From Branchiostoma floridae (Eukaryota > Chordata > Leptocardii > Amphioxiformes > Branchiostomatidae): DNA of 64,000 bases. A program made the translations under genes and the position numbers. Shown here one piece after another: positions 1 to 11,638 of this stretch. The notes beneath the pieces were generated by a model that did no database searches, was not told the origin of the DNA, and was given only the letters and a program-made list of their open reading frames with translations. Location: the NCBI RefSeq assembly GCF_000003815.2, contig NC_049980.1, positions 13,736,379 to 13,800,378 on the forward strand, read 5' to 3'. Position 1 is the first letter of the stretch. Each line of letters starts with the position of its first letter.

Positions 1-86
1 CATTCACCCACAAACACACATCCCCGTCCTTGGTGATGAAGGACATTCACCCACCTACACACATCCCCATCCTTGGTGATGAAGGA
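1..86. repeat. Two tandem copies of a 43-bp unit
   Basis: The unit starting CATTCACCCAC and ending GGTGATGAAGGA occurs twice in a row with three differences. It lies in the intron just upstream of the first visible peptidase exon. The array may continue beyond the left edge. Confidence 0.8.
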
Positions 87-196
87 GTAGCCTTCATTTC
101 ATTTCTTACCAGCTGAAACACTTGGAAACAGCAGACAGACAATGTCAAGCTGTGCTAGAATTTCTTCACATTAATCCTATCCATATTCTCCACTAG

Positions 197-1402
197 ATGG
201 TTTGACATCAGCCGTCCAGAACTTCAGTGATGCAGCAGCAGAGTTCCAGAACAAACTGGACAGAGTAGACAAGGACAAGTGTGTATTGCAATATATTGGC
301 CTACATGGTAACTGTATATGTGAGTGTGTGTAGAAGAATATGTAACAGCTCATTACTACTACCTGAGATCATAGACTGACTGATGACAGATCGACCAATG
401 GATTTCATATCATTTTGATAACATGAAATTATATACATTTAGGCAGTGCATTATATTCCAGTTGTAAATCAATTGTTATACATACCCAATTATTGTCACT
501 CTATGGTCATTTATCGTTCACCATCTAGTGGAAGGGGATCATTGCTGTTCACTTGCCATTTTCTAGGTCATAGATAATGACATAACATTATTGATTTATG
601 TTTTATTGGATCAATTTGACAGCCCAATCCAGGCGCGGATTGTTAACGACCAGCTGGTTGCATTAAACAGAGCTTTCATTGACCCCAACAGGCAACATGT
701 TTTCTTCAAGTAAGTATAGTTAACTACATGTACACTACCAAACAGAGCAATATCTGAAATTTCTCCCATACAATATTTTATGCAGACGAACGAAATTTAG
801 TTAAGGATCCTGATAGAAGTCACAGCTGTTTTCTTGTTGAAACTGTGTGTCCATACTGTACATGTATGTTCCAGTTGTGTTAACTTGGCCCTTCACTGCT
901 TCCCTACAGGCACATTTTATTCTCCCCACCCTACTGCACTCTGGGAACCAGTAACTCCTTCCCTGGGATTATAGATGCAATGTGTGGAGGTCCACAGGGC
1001 GAAGGTAACTTGAAACTCTTAAAAGTATAAGCTAAATCAATATTATATGATTGTATTGAAAAAGTTTATTAGTACATGTACCACACAAGTTATTCTCGAT
1101 GATAATGGTAGCTTTTCACATGGTCATGTTAGCTATTAGCTTGTATTTACTCCATTGGTACACCTGTATAAGATCTGAAGATTACATTTGGACATTTACA
1201 GTGCCACTCATCATTTCAGCGTCATCAGAATGAACTGGCATTCACAGTAGCCATTCAAGTATTTCCAAAACTAATGACACGTACTTTCTTTTTTGTTCTA
1301 GGTTGGGAGGAAGTAAAGAAGCAAGTGGCTAGCATTGCTTTTACCATCCAGTCAGCAGCTGATGTTTTAAATGATGTAGACAGCATTGCTGGGCCAACAT
1401 GA
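197..1402 (+). CDS. NAALADase / glutamate carboxypeptidase II-like protein, C-terminal 120 residues (partial)
   Basis: Four exons with canonical junctions and consistent phase: 197-278, 623-709, 910-1004 and 1302-1402 (TGA at 1400-1402). The joined product has SAVQNFSDAAAEF, NPIQARIVNDQL, RAFIDP, SFPGIIDA and WEEVKKQVASIAFTIQSAA in order. This matches the C-terminal helical dimerisation domain of the M28B peptidases FOLH1/PSMA, NAALAD2 and NAALADL1, including the NDQL...RAFIDP and FPGIxDA landmarks. Family members are type II membrane zinc exopeptidases that remove C-terminal glutamate from N-acetyl-aspartyl-glutamate or folate polyglutamates. The catalytic and zinc-binding residues lie upstream, outside the window, so activity cannot be judged. 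The usual glycine-rich PFYRH segment reads as RQHVFFKHILFSPP. Which family member this is cannot be decided from the tail alone. The gene converges on PREB. Confidence 0.86.
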
Positions 1403-3735
1403 TGACAACATAGAAGCAGCCAGAGTGTGGTTTTGACTGCACATGCACAGCAATAATGGGTAATATATAAAAGGTGAAGATCCTAACTTTAACAGTTCCT
1501 TGCCTGGACTACGCTTGATACATGTCCAGTCATGTTTTGTCTCAGGGGCCTTCAACTTTGACATTACCCACAATGCACTTTGCTGCATTTGTGTAGTTTG
1601 AACCATTAACCATATACTATATGTGATAAAACCCAATAAAACTGGAAAGTTGTCTCTTGGACTACAAAACCTGGATTTCTTTTCACGGTAGCTAAAATAG
1701 AAGACGTTAATAAATAGCATTGACTGATGTACCATTGTTGTGCCTTTATTCAACATTTGATTTGTGTTTTTTAAGGCAAAAACAGTGAAAGTAAAATAAA
1801 CAGAAGCTATCTTAGTATTAAAACTTGTTCACTGAAATAGCCATACATAAATACCAGTATCAGTCTTAGCCTGAAAGCTGTCTCGGGGAATGGGCAGATG
1901 TCAACAACTTTTAAGTTAAAACTTTTTAACATCACGTATGATCATTGAAAGTTGTTTAATTCTAAATGATCACAGAGCAGAGCTTGGCAGAAAGCTATAG
2001 CTTTCTATTCCAGATTCCTCTTACTGAATTTCTTTTTCTGGGAAGGTAGCCCATGTTGTGTCTGTTCATTCCATTGGTCTGCATGTGTATCGCAAATTCA
2101 GTCCATGACTCGATGGAGCCAATCTCTGGGCTTGACCAGTGGGAGAGTTGCTAGAAGCGTGATTTATTCAGGCTCATTTCATCATACCATATTCCATAAT
2201 TATCAAACCAACACAGTAATAATTCTTAAAGTAATCATACCAAATGAAAACACACTAATGCAAGCCTTTCTAGGTATCTGGTTTGTACCCAGGACACCTT
2301 CACTTACGCAAGTTACACAATTGTGATCATCAACAAACCTCAGGCAAATAAAGGGGCAAAACAAGAAACATTGTAGAAATGATCCACTGCAATTTAGTTA
2401 ATCACGTGAAGTTGAGTATCAACAACAACAAACATAAGCAATATGTTATCTAGAAGCGTATTACAAAAAAAAATCTCTGGATGTGCTGTTTTCCACATCA
2501 AAATATTTCCCGCAGACATTGTACATGTACAAACTTACATTCAAATGGTGCATTAAGAACAGGACAATGGGGCAAGAATGGGCGGGCAATATCACAGGAG
2601 ATAAAGGTACCGTTAACGATACCTTGTTATTGAGAAAGTCAATGGTTTACATGTACTTGAAGGATAAACATATAATTTAAGTCATCCCTGTGCTAATGCA
2701 GGTACTATCACAGGTGGTCCAGATTCAATATTGATGTTTACTACACAGTACAAACCAATAATCTGACCACTGTAGACGTAACTATGTTACTTTAATGAAT
2801 GTCACACATTCAGAACCTTTCTACAACTTTGCTCCCGATTACTGACCCCAACTAAGGTCAGTGCTGGGCTGGGAATAGCCTGGAATCCATCATATTCTAG
2901 CTCCAGTATCATTCTCTGAGCACATTTGCCGACTTGTCTACCTGGCCAACCAACAGATAACACTGCTCACGACTCCTAGCCATGGTGTGGAGAAGGTTGT
3001 GGTGGGCTCTAGCCTTCAGACACAGAAGTCTGACACTACATCCCACATAGACACTGATATACAAAGGTACATATAGTACACAAGGCAAGATCTGAAATCA
3101 AGTCACTTCACTGCAATACACTCAAGTATCAAAATAGTTGTCCTACGATCAACTAACGTTAATTTGTTGCGAACAGATTTCCAACATTGTCATGACATGA
3201 TTTGATAACATCAATTCCTTCAGCTCTGAATACAATAAATATAAAGTCAATTCAAGTGCCATCCTACAACATGACTTCACACGATTGTGTAGCACATATA
3301 TTACTATTGCTGGATTCACATTTTCTCAAGCTCCATTAAAAAGGATGGACTTGCTTGATACGTAGATTATTGCTACCATTTCAATTGTAATGGTGTCTGT
3401 CTCAACTAAAATGATGTCTGCCTCAACTAAAACTCCAATTCTTATCTAAAAATGGCTACTTTTCAAATTGTTACAAGCAACAGAAGTAGATATGTTTGCA
3501 AAATCTGATTTCATTGAGTTATGTCAGACTTATAGATTTACAGTTAATAATTCATACAACAAAATGGTAATGGCTTTACGTAGTAAATTTTGTAACAGAA
3601 AGAAATCCCTTTAGTTAGATGACAATTTCCTACCAAAGAAAGAAGTCCCTTTGATTAGTAAGACCAAATAGAACTATAACTTATTTATAGTTATAAAAAA
3701 AAGCATTTGCTTCTCTGCAGCAAGCCAGACGTTCT
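1403..3735. other. Convergent 3'-UTR/intergenic interval
   Basis: It holds the 3' ends of the peptidase (+) and PREB (-) genes. A TTTATT at 1745-1750 is an AATAAA on the minus strand and could end a long PREB 3' UTR that overlaps the peptidase tail antisense. I see no further coding exon here. Confidence 0.5.
1635..1640 (+). terminator. AATAAA poly(A) signal of the peptidase gene
   Basis: An AATAAA hexamer lies 233 bp after the stop codon in the sense orientation. Further AATAAA-like hexamers at about 1709 and 1795 are alternatives. Confidence 0.5.
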
Positions 3736-6700
3736 CTATATGAGTCCCTGTTGTCCAAGGTAGATCATGACTACTACCACCAGCACCAGGAAACCGATCA
3801 CAGCAAACCACACACTCACCATAACTGGAAAAACAATAATGGAACATCATCAGCAACTCTGCATAAATAGGTTTCATTGCTGTCCTTGTTAATGTTACCA
3901 AATCCTGCAGTAAGTACATGTAGATAGCAGGAAGTCATTGAGTGAAAAGATGATCACAAAGGTCCAAGGTTTACCATGGCAGGAAATTAAAGAATCAAAG
4001 GTGACAGAACCAATCATCAATCAGGCATAACTGTCTAGGTCAAGGGGCAAATGGAAGAGGCTACTAATTGCAGGGAGATATTGTTTGTTTCTCTGTGTGT
4101 TTGTAGTTAAATATTTTCCATATGCTAGTCATGTTCACTGTAGAAAATAAGAACTAATCAATGGACACACATATGGTAATGTAAACATTATTTGCCAGAT
4201 TAATCTACAAATTTAGACAATGAATTCAAAATATTTTACGGAGTTGTATGATGTTTCATCTTGCCCAAGTTTTCAGTACAATTGTTGACTACATGTAGCT
4301 CTAAGATTACTAATCATATCGAGTTATCTCCTTCTTCAAGGGCTATAATTTGGTGAAGAGTTCAAAGTAAAAATCATGCTGGTAACTTACATCTGGGTCG
4401 CAGTGGTGTCAGGTTTACATGATGGTCAGCAGACACACTGACCAGGGCAGTCTCAGCACCTTTGGTCAGTTCTGCTGTTATAGCATTATTCTTGAGGAAA
4501 CATAGACCAGTCACAAAGATGCCATGGGCCTCACTCACCCGGTGAACTTTCTGGGGAGAAAATGTGGAACAAACAAATCTGTCAGTATAATTGGCTTTGG
4601 TGAAAATACACAATGACCAATATTGCACCCATCTCTGCAGGACTTCAGTTTCATCAGTTAAGACTTAGAAATAGGTTCCCATCACGATGAACCAGCAGGA
4701 AAACTTCTATGATGAACTTCTGATCCTAAAAGAAGAGTGACTCATTTGCATCAACATGGTCTTGAACTTGTCTTACTTTAAAAATTTGTTTCCTGGACTG
4801 AGTACCTAAAAGTTGTTTTTATCTCCTTTACATAGACTTTGCTTTCCACTCCAACTCTGTAAGTCTAAAAAATTAGATAAAGAGACATGGCCTAAATAAG
4901 GATTTACCATATACGTAAACCATCCAACGCTTAAGACATCAAATCCTACCTGTAGACTCCAGGACACATATATCATGGTATCACCAGAGTTGGTTCCCAC
5001 CCCAAGAAATACTCCATCATCACTGCAAAATGAAAATTAGATACTATAAGTGTGGAGAAATCAACAGTAATATATCAATAAATCTGCTTACCATTATCAT
5101 TACTTTTGGACCTGCAATACTGGAATTTTCTTCCTTACCTACAATGTATATACTATCATCTGCCATGATTATAATATTGTATAATTTCTTCTCATTATCA
5201 GTTAAGGCCCTTAAAAGCCATTAGATAGTGATTGCTGAGCGACCATCATTATATTGAGCCACCAAAAGTTAAGTTCTGTTATAATCTATCTGTCTGCCTT
5301 ATATCATAATTGGATGCAAAGACGCAAGAGTATGAATTACAAGATTTTTTATTTGTTAAATTTGTTGAGCAACCTGGCAAATATTTAGACACAAACCAGT
5401 CGCTCACTTGGGTGTAAGGTACAATTGACATCTATATACTATAAATGGAAAGCATTTCAAAACCAGTTAGACTATACCTGACGGCTAGAGAAGACAGTAG
5501 CTCAGTGCCTGTAGATTGTGTCTTGACTGGTACAAACTTCATGGCGTCCCACTTGGTGAGGTAACAGGGGAGAGGCTTCCTCTCTCTCCGTGCCGGGATG
5601 TGCATCGTGTACAGCTGTACTGTTGACTTCTTCTCCTGCGATGTGCCAAACCTTCAACAAGACACAACAACAGCAGTCCATAACTACAATCATGTACTAA
5701 GCCTCTGTCACATATTCAACAAGCTTCAGCCGTATTTGTTGATCACTAGATGATTGTTGAATCTTAAGATCACCTAAGAGCATGTTTCCCCATTTCATAA
5801 AACCAGGCTCATTAATATTGTGCTGCAAACATTGACCACTCACTAAACACTACACAATGATAGAGAGACTACTGAGTGTATAACTGACAAAAATGGCACT
5901 GAAAGCTTGCAGACTCGATAAATATTCCTGCTGTGTGGGCTTTTGAAACACCACAACTAGATGGCTTCTAATGTCAATTGTCCCACCCATGGTCTGGAAA
6001 GGGTCAGGAGGCCACGGTTGGTTGTCTGTGACAGGGGCTTCAGCTAGGAATATCATTCTGCTAAACATGTTAAATGAGGAATGTCGTACCTTACAGCCTT
6101 TATTCTGTAGCTCTTTTCTGGCACATTCTTATCCCAGTGTAGTTCTGCCTCCCTCTTACCGCTCTCTACCTTCCACACATAGGCATGGTAGTCTCGGGAC
6201 ACAGACACTATCTGTTCAGCAGCATAGAAAGTATAAAACTTATTTAAAGTACAGAATATTTAAATATATATATACATGTACACAGAACTGATCCATACAA
6301 AAAATATGCCATTATCTTTTTTCTTCTTCAAAGGATGAAGCCTATACATAATTTTCCAGCTCTCAACATACTGATTTTTGACCAGGTGCTTTATTGAAGT
6401 AATTGACAAGAAATGGCAAATAGTGCATACTGCATACAGGATTCTGATTGCAGCAGAATGAATATTATCATCAGACTCAGGGCTAGTTACCTTGTTCCCT
6501 GATGGACTGATATCCAGGTCATCGATCTCATCCAGGTGGGCCTTAATGTCCAGCTTCTTCTCAAGCTTGGGGACCTGGGAACCATGGAAGAGGATTGAAT
6601 ACAACTAGCACTATATATACTTAGTCTAATAGATACTCTTTTATCAAGGGCACTTCAACTTACATTAATCATCTTCTAGCGCTGACTTCTAGCACCAACA

Positions 6701-8611
6701 TGCTAAAGGCAACTTGGCTACAGAATTTCAGATTCAAGCTCAGAAGAGAGGTAGGAAAGTTTGTAGTTAGTTTTAGTATCTACTTTATATCATGCACTCA
6801 GACCCTCTTTCTGTATACCTAACTTTCAATAAATGCACCCATTCCTGAGTAAAATTAATTTCAAGTCCTTAACATTGTGTAATGTATGGACACACACAAC
6901 ACTTACCTTCCATACCCTAACATGCCCATCTGCCCCTCCTGTGGCGATGATGTCACCATCCCTGCTGAATCGCACCACCTTCTGAAAAGGCTCCTCCTTG
7001 TGGAAGTCAGTATCTACGCAGGCCAATGACTCCACCTTGTATTCACTACTCTGTTCTGTCACCTCTGCAGACTTCTCTGCCTTGTTTCCTGTCGACCCTT
7101 TTCTCTTTCTCAAGTTGGCTTCATTTTCTGTGTGGAAACAATTTTGTCACCACCATTTACTCAATTGTTGTAGGTGTTTATGACTGACAGACACATCATA
7201 TTATACTATTATACCTGAACAAAATATCTTTATATCCAGTACATTTGAAATAGACCCTTTGAGTCTGAACACAATGATACAAGCAAGTAACATTATTTGC
7301 AAGCTGCAAACTTCAGAAAAGACTTCATTATTTAAAACATGTGGTGCGTTAGTGGGGTTATTAACAGCGAACATACAATGAAATCCATTGCCAAAATTAG
7401 CTCAGAGTCAGAGGCTCAGCCTGTTGCAGTGCATCACCAAGTTAAGGTTAAACCTGTACACGTAACACCATGACACCTTATTGTTGTATCTACATATATT
7501 CCAGGTAAAATACAAATATAATCAGTGCCAATGCTTTTGAGTACATTATAAATACACGGCAAAGTGCAGTTTTAACTGGCCAGTTACATTGATCAACCAA
7601 CCGGCAGATTTGGTTTTCTTTCCACGTTTTCTCCTTCCTCTCTTCCCACCCTCTCTCTCTCCTGTCTTCTTACCCCTCTTGCCTGCTTGATTAACTCTAC
7701 TTGCTTCTGAACACATGGTCAGAAATAGACCATAAAACAGGAAGACAAAGACAACTCAATAGCAAAAGGTTGGGAAGAATTGACCATGAAAGTGAAAGAA
7801 CATATAGGATAGGTTGGTGGAAGGAACAGTACAGTACATAGCGGAAAAAGCTATAGAGTACGTCAGAAGGTGGAAAAATTAGTGGAAACTAGGGGTGGGT
7901 ACCGGTACAGAAGATTCAGGTCCAGATCCGGTTCACTTGGTTCAGGGTCCAGAGGATCAGGTCAAGGTCTGGACCTGAACCTGGACCTGATTCAGTATGT
8001 GAAAACTTGTCAATAGACGATGCTCAAACACTGGTTCATTTTGCAACAAAGGAGTCTGTTTGTGGAGTCCTACTGGCATTACAGAACTATACAAGGCTAA
8101 CTGCCTCTTTACGATTGATTGTGAAACTTGGTAGAAATGACTATAGACTCTACTCTACTTTGCACTTATTATTTTCCTCAACCAGTAGGCCCCAAAACGC
8201 ATGAATGCCTGATCATATACTAGAGTAATCTGTTCATTTTCCAATAGGTCCAACATCCAGTCCACCAAATTTTTCCAGGTCCGTTTTTTCTGGACCGGTC
8301 TAATAAGAAAAACTGGTTTTGTACCGGTACGGCCCTAGTGGAAACACTCTTTTCGACAACACCAGGAAGGTGGTTATCAGCAAGGAAACATAATACATAC
8401 CTTTATCTACATCTTGCTCTCCCTCATCAGATGCCTCCTTGCTTTTTGTTATTCTGAACAGCTGGCATTTCCCATCCATCCCAGCTGCTACCAGGTGCCC
8501 CTTCCCATCAGCCTTTGCTGCCAGGCTCATGACAGCCCTGGGGTCGGTGCTGTGCTTGTGAAGGCTGGTGGCCACACAGTTCTTCCCCTCCCCCTGGAGC
8601 TCAAAGATTTC
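3736..8611 (-). CDS. PREB: PREB / SEC12: ER WD40 guanine-nucleotide exchange factor for SAR1 (first exon not found)
   Basis: Exons in coding order: 8401-8611, 6907-7127, 6491-6574, 6090-6211, 5478-5651, 4950-5022, 4391-4550 and 3736-3824. All have GT-AG junctions and the phases close to 1134 nt, 377 residues plus stop. Landmarks shared with vertebrate PREB include VVRFSRDG, ATGGADGHVRVWK, KAHLDEIDDLDISPSGNK, IVSVSRDYHAYVWK, PCYLTKWDAMKFVP, GVFLGVGTNSGDTMIY, EAHGIFVTGLCFL and ETALVSVSADHHVNL. The last exon encodes a hydrophobic tail, FAVIGFLVLVVVVMIYLG, matching the single C-terminal membrane anchor of SEC12. The family sits in the ER membrane, loads GTP on SAR1 and starts COPII coat assembly. 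Human PREB is about 417 residues, so roughly 40 N-terminal residues are missing here, including the glycine-rich loop of the first blade. That exon may lie in the gap at 9555-9654. Confidence 0.93.
7674..7706 (-). other. Candidate 33-nt cassette exon of PREB
   Basis: On the minus strand a pyrimidine-rich tract ends in TTCAG before position 7706, and a strong donor (G/GTAAGA) follows 7674. The 33-nt segment has the same phase at both ends as the junction between exons 8401-8611 and 6907-7127, so including it adds 11 residues (ASRVNQAGKRE-like, basic) without a frameshift. It falls in the hydrophilic insert between two WD40 blades, where length varies between species. A longer Lys/Arg-rich version using a poor donor near 7600 is also in frame. 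No transcript evidence is available here. Confidence 0.4.
7890..8337 (+). mobile_element. hAT-type MITE, copy A (PREB intron)
   Basis: The ends are TAGGGGTGGGTACCGGTAC and, inverted, TAGGGC...GTACCGGTAC. The element is flanked by a perfect 8-bp direct repeat GTGGAAAC at 7882-7889 and 8338-8345. An 8-bp TSD with TAGGG ends is the hAT signature. The interior is made of near-palindromic GGACCTGAACC/GGTCCAGGTC motifs and has no transposase. It shares end-to-end sequence with copies at 31689-32154 and 39969-40403. This copy has lost part of its right terminus. Confidence 0.9.
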
Positions 8612-10733
8612 CTAGGAAAACATTCAACAACTCACAAATTTGAATGACTCTGGACATGGAAACTTTTGATCACATTGACAAATAGCAAGGAGGTTCTAGT
8701 TCTCCATTTTGGACAAACAAGATGCACACATGATAAAATATATTAGAAGTGTGACCATCCAAATCAGCCCACAGTACATTTTGTACATGTTCAAAATTAG
8801 TATATCTAGCAAATCAATTATGATAAAAGACAACGGATGCTACTGTGCCTGAAAAATTGAAATGCCTGACTCTTTTTCAAATCTTGATTAATTTCTTTTC
8901 TACATAATGTTGATATTCTACCTGGATGTTGAAATTTCATTGGCGAAATTACTGATGTGTTCCTCATAAAATTCTATGAATGAAGAATGTACCTTTCCAT
9001 ATTTGTTACAAATCGTATTAACAGTTACAGAGCACAAGTGGGTGTTGCTTCCACATTAACAGGTAGCTATTTTGTTGAAGAATCTGTCCATTGATTGATT
9101 AGAATCCAAGATGATTTCAGTTTATCATCATTTTATTAACGAATACTTGCAAATGCTGCAATTTTTTAAACTAGTACTGTAACTAGTATAATTATCATGC
9201 ATATGTACATAAAGGTGTAAGTGGACAAGATGTTGCAATAGCATGTGACTCATTGTGACCCTTGGATATATTCTATGGACAATGCTACGTGTACAGTGTG
9301 TACACATATGTAAAATATTATGCAATACCCCTGAGGCCAGGCATATTATTATAAAGATAGCCATGAACTGCACTAACTTGCCACATATTTTCTCATATCT
9401 TCATTTCCTACAAAAGTTGTTTACTTCTTTCTAATCTATATATATTATGAACGGTCGTCCTTTATACTCGGGTAATCTAATAGCCAATGTGACTGGGCAC
9501 TGACAGCTGAATCATCAACATCTGGAAACCCCCGAAGAGGGGGAGGGGGCAAGANNNNNNNNNNNNNNNNNNNNNNNNNNNNNNNNNNNNNNNNNNNNNN
9601 NNNNNNNNNNNNNNNNNNNNNNNNNNNNNNNNNNNNNNNNNNNNNNNNNNNNNNAGCGTACGTTTGTAAACCACATGAAGATACTACTTCACCAATTACC
9701 CGCCAGCATGGTGGTCGGGGGATTCAAAATATGACGTCAATGATGTGCAGAAAGTGTCTACTTGTAGGCTAGACTAGTATCACTGCAGCTGCGCCCAGTG
9801 CTAATGGCCACAGGTGACACCTGTGTTCTACCACACTAGTGATGACGTCATCTCTATAACGTTAACAAGGGAAATGATTTCTACAGCGCTGCATACTGGG
9901 CCAAAACCTCACTGGTGTCACTCCAAAAATTATATACCATGCCACCACAGGACATACCTTCCTATTTTTTGGCGTTTTTTTTTAAATGTAATATTGGGCC
10001 AGGTCGAAGGGAAACCAAATTTCTTGTGTGTGTGTGTGTGTGTGTGTGTTTTTGCCTCCATGAAAACAGTGTATAGCTGCCTTTCCTAGTGTGTGCCCGC
10101 AGTCCCGCAATAGCTAACGTTATATCAGTATCTAAATTCGGGTTGGGGTAAATGATGAGACAAGTCTGACCCTTCGCACCAAAGAAAAGCCAACAGCTCA
10201 AAATCAAATTGTAAGAAAATAACTTATTTGCATTTGCGACATGCAGCTTAGGTGCACGCAAGTCTCCAGAGAATTCAATGATAGAGCCGCACAAGGCTGC
10301 ACACGGCCGTGATGTTTGTGCGCTTTGACCTTCCCGCCACGCCACTTCCGTCGGTGATAGAGCCCCGATGCACGGTTAACTTTGTAGTAGCTCCCAGTGT
10401 GATGAGATGTCAGGTGAATTTAAGACTTGCACTTCAGTTAGATCTAATATTAGGTCCTATCAGTAATGTAATAGATCTAACGTTACATATGTAGATAAGA
10501 CTATATTTTGATTTAAAATTTGTAGTGCTTCACCTCACCCCTGGTCTGTCCGACTTCAACTGGATGGCATACAGTGATTGCTGACCCCTAACCACCCCCC
10601 CACCCCCCCGGGAGTGTTCATCTGAAATCCAGCCCATCTCACCATGACAATCACAATGCCGTCTGCTGTGGCGGCACAACGCGCCAATAAAATGCACAGG
10701 AAATTACATATTGCCAGACTAGACAATGTAATA
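8612..10733. other. PREB upstream region with assembly gap
   Basis: It should contain the missing first PREB exon and promoter. The gap is 9555-9654. A (TG)n tract lies at about 10025-10050. I searched the minus strand for a glycine-rich AGGGG-KTG-like N-terminus and did not find one in the readable bases. Confidence 0.5.
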
Positions 10734-11638
10734 CAGTCAAACCTGTCTATAGCGGCCACTCAAGGGACTGGTCAAAATTGGCCACTATAGAGAGGTGGCC
10801 ACTATAGAGAATATGCTAATTAATTGACCACAAGCAATAAGTTACACATGGTTTTAGTACCCACTGATCTTTATTCACATAATACAGTACTGTACATGTA
10901 CTGCAATGATTTTACACTATATGTATTAAGAAAACAAAAGCTATAAAAAGTTTTAAATGTTCTGCAGTTGATATTGTCTGAAGAGACCGGTATCGTCATA
11001 TTTCTTTGATCTTTCGTCTTGTATCCTTTGATACTTCGCCGTCCGTGTGTTCCCTCCCGCGTTCACACGTCAGGTTCGCCCATTATGCTAATGTGGTACT
11101 CACAAGAAAAGTCTCGTCATTTTAGACTTATCTCTTAATAAATGTAAGAATAAAATCCACCATAGTCTGAAGTTCATATCATTTTGTCTTTGTAACAATT
11201 CATTTAGAAAGATTTTGTGATAAAAATTAACCTAAGCGATAGTGTATTAGAACGTAACTTTAACGCAATTTACCTCTGTAATATTGGTGTCGTCTATTGA
11301 CCTTATATGACCTCGCTTGTCGGCGGGTATGGGTAGCGCCAGTTTACGAAGTTTTGTTTTGAAAATAAATCAAAGAGGTTTTAAATCCGGCGTAGGGTGA
11401 CGATACGGCAGCTGTATATGGCCGAGCGCGTGCCGAAACATAGATCAGCGGTCCGCGTGGCCGTAATCGGCAGTGTTTTTGTACCTGCGGGACCGGAAAT
11501 CGTGTGGCCGTGGCCGCGTTGGACAGGTGGCCGCTAAGCCTATTTCTTAATCATTACGAATCCAAGGGACCGACAAAAAGTGGCCACTATGGGCAGGTGG
11601 CCGTTATGCAAAGGTGGCCGCTAATACAGGTTTGACTG
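10734..11638. mobile_element. Non-autonomous pogo/Tc1-like element with CAGTCAAACCTG ends
   Basis: The termini are CAGTCAAACCTG at the left and its inverse CAGGTTTGACTG at the right, flanked by TA on both sides (10732-10733 and 11639-11640). TA target duplication and CAG termini fit the pogo/Tigger branch of Tc1/mariner. Subterminal copies of a GTGGCCACTATAG-like motif occur several times at each end. No transposase frame remains in the 905 bp. The superfamily call rests only on TSD and terminus. Confidence 0.75.
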
